Source: Streptosporangiaceae bacterium (GTDB taxonomy: Bacteria > Actinomycetota > Actinomycetes > Streptosporangiales > Streptosporangiaceae). From it: a stretch of 6,267 nucleotides of DNA. The notes beneath the pieces were generated by a model, which was not told where the DNA came from, did not search any database, and was given only the letters and a program-made list of their open reading frames with translations. Location: the NCBI GenBank assembly GCA_025934635.1, contig JAICWX010000428.1, forward strand, positions 1-6,267, in the 5' to 3' direction. The first letter of the stretch is position 1. The number at the start of each line of letters is the position of its first letter. A program made the position numbers and the translations under genes. Shown here piece by piece: positions 1 to 5,708 of this stretch.

Positions 1-605
1 GCCACCCGCGGGTCCGCGATCATGTCCGCGACCTGCTCGTTGGTGGCGAAGATGTTGATGTAGGCGTCTTCGGGCAGGCCGGCGTCGTGGAAGATCTGCT
101 CCATGGCCAGGGCCGACTCCGGGTCCTGGGGCGCGTGCTTGAGGATGATCGTGTTGCCGGCCATCAGGTTCGGGGCAGCCAGCCGGGCCACCTGGTAGTA
201 GGGGAAGTTCCACGGCATGATGCCGAGCAGCGGGCCGATCGGCTCCTTGCGGATCACGGCCTTCCCGCCGGCCCGCGGGCTGAGCGGGGTGTCCTTGAGG
301 AGCTCGGCGCCCTGCTCGGAGTAGTACTTGTAGATCGTCACCACCAGCATGATCTCGCCCTTGGCCTCCCGGGTGGGCTTGCCCATTTCCCGGGTGATCA
401 GGGCGGCCAGTTCGTCGATCCGCTCCTTGTACAGCTCGGCCACCCGCAGCAGGACCTTGGCCCGCTCGTCTTTCCCGGTGGTGCGCCAGGACCGGAAAGC
501 GCGGTCGGAGCGCTCGAGTACCTGCTGGATCTCCGCGTCAGTCGCCTCGGCGAACTCACGCTCGACCTCGTTCGTGGCCGGGTTGACGACCTTGTACTGG
601 CTCAC
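1..605 (-). CDS. Succinate-semialdehyde-type aldehyde dehydrogenase, N-terminal part (cut by window edge)
   Basis: NAD(P)-dependent aldehyde dehydrogenase that oxidises an aldehyde to the acid, most likely succinate semialdehyde to succinate, in the cytoplasm. The 201 visible residues begin MSQYKVVNPATNEVE, the usual start of the GabD1/Sad (YneI) branch. Visible motifs are TREMGKP (71-77), the cofactor and active-site loop PWNFPYYQ (131-138), and the cofactor-binding lysine in ILKHAP (K156 within 154-159). The catalytic Cys and Glu lie beyond the left edge. Members are usually about 455-460 residues, so rather less than half is present. I chose GTG at 605 because it follows a strong ribosome site and matches family starts. 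An in-frame GTG at 653 would add 16 residues but has a poor ribosome site. The family is firm. Substrate specificity within it is inferred, and a broader medium-chain aldehyde role is possible. It is divergent from the glucanase with no evident functional tie. Confidence 0.9.
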   Translation of the reverse strand, partial: MSQYKVVNPATNEVEREFAEATDAEIQQVLERSDRAFRSWRTTGKDERAKVLLRVAELYKERIDELAALITREMGKPTREAKGEIMLVVTIYKYYSEQGAELLKDTPLSPRAGGKAVIRKEPIGPLLGIMPWNFPYYQVARLAAPNLMAGNTIILKHAPQDPESALAMEQIFHDAGLPEDAYINIFATNEQVADMIADPRV

Positions 606-986
606 TAATGCTTCCCCTTCGGACGTGCTCGCGTTTATGACCCTGTTACTCACGATAATCCCCGGGCGTCCGCGAGGTTAGGCCGGGCGAGACCGATCAT
701 GCCGGGCTCACGCTGGGCCCCGAGGATGCGGTGCAGGCGGACCGCGCCCGCCATCACCGGTGCCGAAGTCAGGTCGGCCAAGGAGTCCCCCAAGATCAGC
801 GACGGCCTCCGGCTGGCCGTCATTGTCATCCAACCGGAGGAAGCCAGCCCGTTTGGAATACAGCTGAGAAAGGTTCGTCCAGCTCGCCGCTTGGCCGGGA
901 CCTCGCCAGCGCGAGTCTGTGGGATTTCTTACGAAGGTGTTACTCGTGGAGTTTTTTCAGGCCTTGAAGAAATTGGAAGTGATCTA
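606..986. other. Non-coding divergent region, one weak small ORF
   Basis: This stretch separates the divergent dehydrogenase and glucanase genes and is visibly less GC-rich toward the right (about 925-985), as expected upstream of a promoter. No convincing gene is seen. A minus-strand ORF of 59 codons (829 down to 650) has mostly G/C third positions and reads plausibly in its middle (LILGDSLADLTSAPVMAGAV). It lacks a ribosome site before either of its two ATGs and I recognise no family, so I do not call it a gene. A dehydrogenase promoter must lie here, but no hexamer pair is good enough to mark. Confidence 0.5.
611..620 (-). promoter_or_regulatory. Ribosome binding site of the aldehyde dehydrogenase
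   Basis: On the minus strand this reads GAAGGGGAAG, 5 bases before the GTG at 605. It is what decides GTG-605 as the start over the in-frame GTG at 653. Confidence 0.7.
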
Positions 987-1015
987 TTGACGGCCTGAAG
1001 TTGTGGGGTTATGTT
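987..1015 (+). promoter_or_regulatory. Predicted housekeeping-type promoter of the glucanase gene
   Basis: TTGACG (987-992) and TATGTT (1010-1015) are separated by exactly 17 bases. The -35 matches the vegetative consensus at 5 of 6 bases and the -10 at 4 of 6. Transcription would start near 1022, leaving a leader of about 48 bases that contains the palindrome at 1025-1047 and the ribosome site. The placement also rules out the in-frame TTG at 1001 as a start codon. Confidence 0.6.
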
Positions 1016-1024
1016 CATTCGTAC

Positions 1025-1047
1025 CTAATAGGAAACTTTCCTTATAG
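1025..1047. promoter_or_regulatory. Palindromic operator candidate in the glucanase leader
   Basis: The core AGGAAA-C-TTTCCT (1030-1042) is a perfect 6+6 inverted repeat around one base. CTA (1025-1027) and TAG (1045-1047) extend the symmetry outward after two mismatched pairs, giving 9 of 11 pairs. It begins 9 bases after the -10 hexamer, where a bound repressor would block transcription start. From memory, similar TTAGGAAANTTTCCTAA elements precede many actinobacterial secreted-hydrolase genes. I cannot name the binding protein with confidence. A small mRNA stem is the alternative, but it would be weak. Confidence 0.6.
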
Positions 1048-1050
1048 TGC

Positions 1051-1059
1051 GAAGGGAAG
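1051..1059 (+). promoter_or_regulatory. Ribosome binding site of the glucanase
   Basis: GAAGGGAAG ends 10 bases before ATG 1070. It supports that ATG, not the upstream in-frame TTG at 1001, as the start. Confidence 0.6.
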
Positions 1060-1069
1060 CAGGCCGCGC

Positions 1070-2488
1070 ATGAGCAGATGGCGAGCACGAATCCAGGGGG
1101 AACGACCGGCATCCAGGGCCGTCCGGACCGGCCGGATCGCCCCGGGGCGAATCGTCCGGCGAGCCGGGATCGGGGTGGCCGTGGCCGCGCTTCCGGTGCT
1201 CGCGCTGGCCGCTCCCGCCGCGACCGCTCAGACCACGGCCGCCTCCCACTCGTCGGCCCTCGCGGCACCCAGCGCCGTGCCCGGGCCGCCGGCCGGCTGG
1301 ACGACCCAGTTCAGCGACGACTTCAACGGATCGGCCGGCTCGGGTGCCGGCGCGCAGTGGCAGTACGACACCGGGCCCGGATCGAACTTCGGCACCGGCG
1401 AGATCGAGACCATGACGAACTCGACGAGCAACGTCCATCTTGACGGCAACGGCGACCTCGACATCACCGCGCTCGGCTCCGGCAGCAACTGGACGTCCGG
1501 CCGCATCCAGACCACGTCCGCCAACGTCGGGGCGCCGGCCGGCGGCGAACTGGAGGTCACCGCCTCGATCGAGCAGCCCAACCCGGCGAGCGGGCTCGGC
1601 TACTGGCCCGCCTTCTGGATGCTCGGCCCCGGCCAGTGGCCGGAAAACGGCGAGGTCGACATCATGGAGGACGTCAACGCGCTGTCCGAGGTGGCCGGGA
1701 CGGTGCACTGCGGCACGTTCCCGGGCGGGGTGTGCAACGAGGGCAACGGCATCGGCAGCGGGCTGCGCGCCTGCTCGGGCTGCCAGACCGGTTACCACAC
1801 GTACACGATGATCGAGAACCGGACGAACACCGCGAACGAGTCGATCACCTTCTACCTCGACGGCAACCAGTACTTCTCGGTGACCGAGAGCCAGGTGGGC
1901 ACGGCGACGTGGCAGGCGGCGTTCGACCACAACCTGTCCATCATCTTCGACCTGGCCATGGGCGGCGGGTTCCCGAACGGCGTGTGCAACTGCACCACGC
2001 CCACTAGTTCGACCACCTCGGGCGGCACGATGAGCGTCCAGTACGTGGCGGCCTACACCACGTCCGGCAGTGGCGGGGGCGGCGGTGGCGGTGGCGGCAC
2101 CGGGGCCACCGGTCCGATCACCGGCTACGCCAATCTGTGCGTGGACGTACGCGGCGCGAACAGCGCCGACTTCACCCCGGTCCAGGTGTACACCTGCAAC
2201 GGGACCCCCGCCCAGCAGTGGACGGTCGTGCAGGCGGGCAGCACGCTGCACGCCCTCGGCAAGTGCCTGGACATCAACGGCGGCGGTACGGCGGACGGGA
2301 CCACGGTGGACCTGTACACCTGCAATAACACCGCCGCGCAGGTCTTCATCCCGCAATCCAACGGGTCGCTCTATAACCCGCAATCCAATAAGTGCCTCGA
2401 CGATACGGGCTGGTCGACGACGCCGGGCACCCAGCTGCAGATCTGGGACTGCACCGGCAACGCCAACCAGAAGTGGTCCCTGCCCTAA
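1070..2488 (+). CDS. Secreted GH16 endo-beta-glucanase with C-terminal ricin-type (CBM13) lectin domain
   Basis: Extracellular glycoside hydrolase of 472 residues, likely cutting beta-1,3-glucan (laminarinase type). Residues 1-53 are a long signal peptide: arginine-rich start, hydrophobic stretch 32-50, probable cleavage after ATA (51-53). An arginine pair at 30-31 leaves Tat export possible. The GH16 domain spans about 75-330. Its catalytic motif EVDIME (195-200) gives nucleophile E195, helper D197 and acid/base E200; the extra residue (ExDxxE) is the laminarinase form, not the lichenase form. A Gly-rich linker (333-348, nine consecutive glycines) leads to a beta-trefoil lectin (about 353-472). 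Its three repeats have cysteine pairs 357/376, 399/418 and 442/461. QxW is intact in repeats one (QQW, 382-384) and three (QKW, 467-469) but is QVF in repeat two. It is probably a single-gene unit. The exact glucan substrate is inferred. Confidence 0.92.
   Translation: MSRWRARIQGERPASRAVRTGRIAPGRIVRRAGIGVAVAALPVLALAAPAATAQTTAASHSSALAAPSAVPGPPAGWTTQFSDDFNGSAGSGAGAQWQYDTGPGSNFGTGEIETMTNSTSNVHLDGNGDLDITALGSGSNWTSGRIQTTSANVGAPAGGELEVTASIEQPNPASGLGYWPAFWMLGPGQWPENGEVDIMEDVNALSEVAGTVHCGTFPGGVCNEGNGIGSGLRACSGCQTGYHTYTMIENRTNTANESITFYLDGNQYFSVTESQVGTATWQAAFDHNLSIIFDLAMGGGFPNGVCNCTTPTSSTTSGGTMSVQYVAAYTTSGSGGGGGGGGGTGATGPITGYANLCVDVRGANSADFTPVQVYTCNGTPAQQWTVVQAGSTLHALGKCLDINGGGTADGTTVDLYTCNNTAAQVFIPQSNGSLYNPQSNKCLDDTGWSTTPGTQLQIWDCTGNANQKWSLP
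2350..2388 (+). repeat. 12-base direct repeat inside the lectin domain
   Basis: CCCGCAATCCAA occurs at 2350-2361 and 2377-2388, each encoding PQSN in the second and third trefoil repeats. The intervening codons (TAT, AAC, CAA, AAT) are unusually A/T-ending for this gene. It most likely reflects the internal repetition of the beta-trefoil or a short conversion event, not a mobile element. Confidence 0.4.
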
Positions 2489-2495
2489 CCGGTGA

Positions 2496-3605
2496 TCACG
2501 ATGACGGCCGGCTTCCCGCCACCGACGGGAAGCCGGCCGTCTCGGTTTCGTCATCCAGCAGCGGAACGGGCTGGCCGCCCAGTTTCTCCGGGCTGATGGT
2601 CGCGGCCTTCCCGATGGCCGTGACGACCTCGGCTTCCCACATGGCGTGCTCGGCTTGCCGGACCGCCCGCCCCAGCGTCGCCTGGACCCCCGCCCAGGAC
2701 AGGCCCAGGAAGCCCGCGGCGGACGCCAGCACGGCGATGAACCGGTCGGTCCCGGCGGGCGCGTACGTGAGGGCGGTCCAGATGACGGTCCCGACGGCGG
2801 CCAGGGCGGACAGGATCGCCCACGACCACTTCCACATGTAGCGGAAGGCCAGGCGGCGGCCGTTCGCGAGCAGGTCGGCGGCCGCCCCGGCGTACGCGCG
2901 CCCGTCGAGCAGCTGGTCGGCGGCCTGCTGCCCGGTGAGCAGCCGCCGCCACACCGATCCCTGCTGGCGCAGGGCGCGGATGACGCCCCGGTCGACCTGG
3001 GCCGGGTCGATCCGGCCGGCCGGATCGCACCAGCCGCCGACCCATCCCTCCCAGCGCCGCAGCGATGCGCGGACGGCCGAGGCCGAACGAGCAGGCAGCC
3101 GGGCGTCCAGGTCGTCGAGCCAGGCCAGGGCGGTCGCCACCCGGTACCGGCCGAACCGCTCCGCCAGCAGCCCCGGCTCGCCGCCGGCCGGCCGCAGCGC
3201 GGTGTCGGCCAGCAGCCTGCCGAGCCCCAGGGCGAGCGCGGCGCCGGGATCGCTTCCGGCGAGCCGGTTCCGGATATCGAGGTAGAGGTCGTAGACCGCC
3301 GCCCGCACGTCGTCCCGGGTGTGACCAGCCTTGTCCAGGACGATCTGGATGTTCTCGGCCGACGGCAGCTGCGTGTCCAGCGCGGTCCCGAGCCGGGCGA
3401 GATCGGCGCCCGCCTGAGCGGTCAGCGCGCACGCCTTCTCGTAGGCGGTCATCTTCCCGATCCCGGGCAGCTGCGGCGGCAGCGGCCGGGGATCGGAGTT
3501 CCGCGGCGGCCCCGGGAGCTTACGGCTGTCGTAGAGCTCAGCCAGCAGCCAGCCGAGGTCCACTGCCAGGCATACCGTGTCCTGAACCGAGCTCCTGTCT
3601 GCCAT
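2496..3605 (-). CDS. Unrecognised two-pass membrane protein
   Basis: 369 residues of unknown function; I recognise no family. The N-terminal 250 residues look soluble and mostly helical, with a proline-rich patch near 31-49 (PGPPRN...PLPPQLPG) and a tryptophan cluster WEGWVGGWC (185-193). Two membrane segments follow, about 257-281 (starting YMWKWSWAI) and 288-308. A short tail (309-369) is predicted to be on the same side as the N-terminus. ATG 3605 is chosen: the frame stays open to TTG 3641, but a promoter fits immediately before 3605, suggesting a leaderless message with only a weak GGGG nearby. The gene diverges from the alcohol dehydrogenase across 106 bases and converges on the glucanase with 7 bases between stops. 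Its last 15 or so codons are built from the terminator hairpin, so the tail (SVAGSRPSS) is probably not functionally constrained. The coding call is firm because of G/C third-position bias and the coherent membrane segments. Confidence 0.8.
   Translation of the reverse strand: MADRSSVQDTVCLAVDLGWLLAELYDSRKLPGPPRNSDPRPLPPQLPGIGKMTAYEKACALTAQAGADLARLGTALDTQLPSAENIQIVLDKAGHTRDDVRAAVYDLYLDIRNRLAGSDPGAALALGLGRLLADTALRPAGGEPGLLAERFGRYRVATALAWLDDLDARLPARSASAVRASLRRWEGWVGGWCDPAGRIDPAQVDRGVIRALRQQGSVWRRLLTGQQAADQLLDGRAYAGAAADLLANGRRLAFRYMWKWSWAILSALAAVGTVIWTALTYAPAGTDRFIAVLASAAGFLGLSWAGVQATLGRAVRQAEHAMWEAEVVTAIGKAATISPEKLGGQPVPLLDDETETAGFPSVAGSRPSS
2503..2541. terminator. Terminator hairpin between convergent genes
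   Basis: Two 16-base arms (2503-2518 and 2526-2541) are perfect complements around a 7-base loop. The stem starts 14 bases after the glucanase stop and is followed by the weak T-rich run TCTCGGTTTCG. A very GC-rich stem with little T tract is common for actinobacterial terminators. The hairpin lies inside the last codons of the converging membrane-protein gene, so it may act in both directions, although translation would interfere on the minus strand. Confidence 0.75.
3008..3027. repeat. Perfect 20-bp palindrome inside the membrane-protein gene
   Basis: CGATCCGGCC followed directly by its reverse complement. On the minus strand it encodes the self-similar peptide DPAGRIDPA. In DNA this GC-rich, chance is possible, and no role is assigned. 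Confidence 0.45.
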
Positions 3606-3613
3606 GGGCCCCA

Positions 3614-3641
3614 ATAATCGCACGCACCGGCGTAATCCCAA
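3614..3641 (-). promoter_or_regulatory. Candidate promoter of the membrane-protein gene (leaderless)
   Basis: On the minus strand TTGGGA (3641-3636) and GATTAT (3619-3614) lie 16 bases apart, each matching consensus at 4 of 6. The -10 ends 8 bases before ATG 3605, so transcription would begin at or beside the start codon. That fits the lack of a clear ribosome site. The KstR-like palindrome abuts the -35. Confidence 0.4.
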
Positions 3642-3642
3642 G

Positions 3643-3660
3643 ACTGGAACACGTTCTAGT
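3643..3660. promoter_or_regulatory. KstR-like TetR-family operator
   Basis: ACTGGAACACGTTCTAGT is an inverted repeat with 7 of 9 pairs. Its central 14 bases (3645-3658) fit TNNAACNNGTTNNA exactly, the pattern I recall for KstR, the TetR-family repressor of cholesterol catabolism in mycobacteria and rhodococci. It lies 51 bases before the dehydrogenase ATG and overlaps where a -35 would sit if TAGAGT (3668-3673) is the -10. Another TetR-family or fatty-acid regulator with a related site is possible. Confidence 0.55.
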
Positions 3661-3699
3661 CCTGGATTAGAGTCGGGGCGACGAGCCGGCGAAGACGAG

Positions 3700-3707
3700 A
3701 GGAAGGG
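3700..3707 (+). promoter_or_regulatory. Ribosome binding site of the alcohol dehydrogenase
   Basis: AGGAAGGG ends 4 bases before ATG 3712, deciding that start over the in-frame ATG at 3604, which would overlap the divergent gene's start. Confidence 0.65.
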
Positions 3708-3711
3708 TCAC

Positions 3712-4818
3712 ATGAGGACCAAGGCCGCGGTGCTGTGGGGCCTGAACGAGAAGTGGCAGGTCGAGGACGTCGAGCTCGACGCACCGAAGGAGAGCGAGGT
3801 CCTGGTCAAGCTCACCGCGAGCGGGCTCTGCCACTCCGACGAGCATCTGGTCACCGGTGACATCCCGATGCCGTTCCCGGTGGTGGGCGGCCACGAGGGC
3901 GCCGGCATCGTGACCGGAGTAGGCGCCAACGTCACGCATGTCGCTGAGGGGGACTCCGTGGTCCTCAGCTTCCTCCCGTCCTGCGGCCGGTGCTCGTACT
4001 GCGCGCGCGGCATGCAGAACCTGTGTGATCTCGGCGCCTTCCTCATCAACGGCCCGCAACTCGACGGCACCTACCGGTTCCACGCCCGCGGCCAGGGCCT
4101 GGGCCAGATGTGCCTGCTCGGCACCTTCTCCGAGTACACGGTGGTCCCGGCCGCGTCGGTGGTGAAGGTCGACGACGGCACCGCGCTCGACAAGGCCGCG
4201 CTGGTCGGCTGCGGCGTGACCACCGGCTACGGCAGCGCCGTGCGGACCGCCGAGGTCAGGGCGGGCGAGACCGTCGTGGTCATGGGCATCGGCGGCATCG
4301 GGATCAACGCCGTCCAGGGCGCCAGGATCGCCGGGGCGCGGAACATCATCGCCATCGACCCGGTGCAGTTCAAGCGGGACAAGGCGCTGGAGTTCGGTGC
4401 CACCCATACCGCGGCCACGGTCCCGGAAGCCGCCATGCTGCTGATGGAACTGACCCGCGGCCAGATGGCCGACTCCTTCATCATCACCACCGACATCGCC
4501 CAGACCGACTACGTCGGGCCCGCGCTCGACCTGGTCGCCAAGCGCGGGAAGGTCGTCATCACGGCGGTCGCTCACCCGGATGCCACCCAGATGAGCGGTT
4601 CCCTGTTCATGCTCACCATGATGGAAAAGCAGATCCGGGGCTCGCTGTACGGCTCCTCCAACGCCCAGCACGACATCCCCCGGATGCTGGACCTCTACAA
4701 CAAGGGGCAGCTCAAGCTCGACGAGCTGATTACCAGGGAGTATGCCCTCGAAGACGTCAACCAGGGCTACGAGGACATGCGCAACGGCGTCAACATCCGC
4801 GGCCTGATCCGCTACTGA
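3712..4818 (+). CDS. NDMA-dependent (nicotinoprotein) zinc alcohol dehydrogenase
   Basis: Cytoplasmic zinc-dependent medium-chain alcohol dehydrogenase of 368 residues, full length, oxidising alcohols to aldehydes. It closely matches the NDMA-dependent family (Rxyl_3153 type), whose members hold NAD tightly and pass electrons to an external carrier, mimicked in vitro by NDMA and thought to be mycofactocin in vivo. Catalytic zinc ligands are C40 (GLCHSDEH), H61 (GGHEG) and C167 (VGCGVTTG). The structural zinc site is C91, C94, C97 and C105. The Rossmann loop GIGGIG is at 192-197, and D216 (AIDP) marks NAD preference. The family-typical stretch LDGTYRFHARGQ (118-128 region) and the ending NIRGLIRY are present. 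The start is set by the ribosome site at 3700-3707. A KstR-like operator lies upstream and a methyltransferase follows after 71 bases with no terminator seen, so co-transcription is likely. Family assignment is firm; the natural alcohol is unknown. Confidence 0.93.
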   Translation: MRTKAAVLWGLNEKWQVEDVELDAPKESEVLVKLTASGLCHSDEHLVTGDIPMPFPVVGGHEGAGIVTGVGANVTHVAEGDSVVLSFLPSCGRCSYCARGMQNLCDLGAFLINGPQLDGTYRFHARGQGLGQMCLLGTFSEYTVVPAASVVKVDDGTALDKAALVGCGVTTGYGSAVRTAEVRAGETVVVMGIGGIGINAVQGARIAGARNIIAIDPVQFKRDKALEFGATHTAATVPEAAMLLMELTRGQMADSFIITTDIAQTDYVGPALDLVAKRGKVVITAVAHPDATQMSGSLFMLTMMEKQIRGSLYGSSNAQHDIPRMLDLYNKGQLKLDELITREYALEDVNQGYEDMRNGVNIRGLIRY

Positions 4819-4889
4819 ACCCGGTTCCCGGCTGGGCCCCCGGCTGGCAAGATCAGCACACAGGGGGCCAGTCGATGGAGGGGGCAGTG
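4819..4889 (+). other. Dehydrogenase-methyltransferase gap with hairpin and ribosome sites
   Basis: GGCCCCC (4835-4841) pairs perfectly with GGGGGCC (4863-4869) across 21 bases. The pairing would hide the AGGGGG that could serve an ATG at 4875. GGAGG (4877-4881) lies 8 bases before ATG 4890 and stays outside the stem, which favours 4890 as the methyltransferase start. No T tract follows, so I do not read the stem as a terminator. Confidence 0.4.
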
Positions 4890-5708
4890 ATGACGATGTC
4901 GGAGGCCGGCTCTGCGCAGTGGACGGTGGTGGACGAGGGCTGGGGCCGTAAGGCGGTAGATTTCGCCACGCTCAGCGAGCCGGGTAACTGGCGCGAGTAT
5001 GTCACCGTGCATCACCGGCTCGACGTCGATGCCGGGGCCCGGCTGCTGGACGTGGCGTGCGGGTCGGGGCTCGCGCTCGAGCTGGCTCGTATCCGCGGCG
5101 CCTCCTGCTCGGGTATCGATGCCTCGCCCCGGCTGGTCGCGGTGGCCCGGGACCGGAACCCGGACAGCGACATCAGGATCGGCGACATGAATGCCCTGCC
5201 GTGGGACCCGGCGTCGTTCGACATCGTGACCAGCTTCCGCGGTATCTGGGGCACGACCCCGCACGCGGTGGCCGAGATCTACCGGGTCCTTCGCCCCGGC
5301 GGACGCGTCGGGATGACGGTGTGGGGCCACATCAAGGCGTCGCCCGGAGCCTGGATGCTGGCCCCGTTCCGCCTGGCCGCGGCGGAGAAGGTCGGCAACC
5401 AGGCCCAGATGGTGTCGCTCGGCCGGCCGGGCGCGGGTGAGCAGCTCCTGGAGTCCTGCGGATTCGCCGCTATCGAGCGGGTGGACGTCCCGTTCGCCTG
5501 GGAGTTCGCCGACCCGGAACTGTACGCGCGTGCCCTGGCCTCGACCGGCCCGGCCTACGAGGCCATCCAGAACGCCGGGGAGGCCGAGTTCCACCGCGCC
5601 GCCGTCGAGCAGGCGCGGCAGCACCTGCGCGACGGCCTGCCGCTCCGGGCCGAGATCAACGTCGTGGGCTACTTCGCCCGCAAGCCCGAAGGAGCCGAAC
5701 CCGCATGA
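4890..5708 (+). CDS. Class I SAM-dependent methyltransferase, substrate unknown
   Basis: Cytoplasmic S-adenosylmethionine-dependent methyltransferase of 272 residues (Methyltransf_11-like fold). Motif I LLDVACGSG is at 52-60, the acidic ribose-binding D77 in GIDASP (75-80), the adenine-loop GDMNALPW at 98-105, and the signature YRVLRPGGRVGMTVWG at 131-146. The C-terminal half (about 150-272) should form the substrate cap but shows no motif that names a substrate. The start is uncertain: ATG 4890 has the best ribosome site (GGAGG, 8 bases away), while GTG 4887 and ATG 4875 are in frame and would add 1 or 5 residues. It follows the alcohol dehydrogenase at 71 bases, and its stop overlaps the next start as ATGA, implying coupled translation. 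Acting on the product of the dehydrogenase or on a related small molecule is an inference from position only. Confidence 0.88.
   Translation: MTMSEAGSAQWTVVDEGWGRKAVDFATLSEPGNWREYVTVHHRLDVDAGARLLDVACGSGLALELARIRGASCSGIDASPRLVAVARDRNPDSDIRIGDMNALPWDPASFDIVTSFRGIWGTTPHAVAEIYRVLRPGGRVGMTVWGHIKASPGAWMLAPFRLAAAEKVGNQAQMVSLGRPGAGEQLLESCGFAAIERVDVPFAWEFADPELYARALASTGPAYEAIQNAGEAEFHRAAVEQARQHLRDGLPLRAEINVVGYFARKPEGAEPA

Noticed and set aside
952..972. Imperfect inverted repeat TTTTTTCAGG/CCTTGAAGAAA upstream of the glucanase promoter
   Set aside because: Mismatches and a bulge leave a weak stem. More likely just AT-rich upstream sequence than an operator or terminator.
699..998. Plus-strand open frame of 99 codons in the divergent region
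   Set aside because: No ribosome site, mixed codon use, no family character, and it runs across the glucanase -35.
1001..1069. TTG at 1001 as the glucanase start
   Set aside because: It lies between the predicted -35 and -10 and would place the promoter and operator inside the gene. ATG 1070 has a ribosome site and gives a normal signal peptide.
1025..2554. Long minus-strand open frame (509 codons) opposite the glucanase
   Set aside because: Arg/Gly/Ala/Val-rich shadow of a GC-rich gene. The plus strand carries complete GH16 and CBM13 motifs.
2646..3617. Long plus-strand open frame opposite the membrane protein
   Set aside because: Low-complexity Pro/Gly/Arg translation with no family features. 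The minus frame has coherent membrane segments.
3667..4671. Long minus-strand open frame opposite the alcohol dehydrogenase
   Set aside because: Antisense shadow. The sense frame carries all zinc ligands and the Rossmann motif.
4110..4889. Upstream extension of the methyltransferase frame to an ATG at 4110
   Set aside because: This part is an off-frame reading of the dehydrogenase, with Arg/Gly/His-rich noise. The SAM-binding protein begins near 4890.
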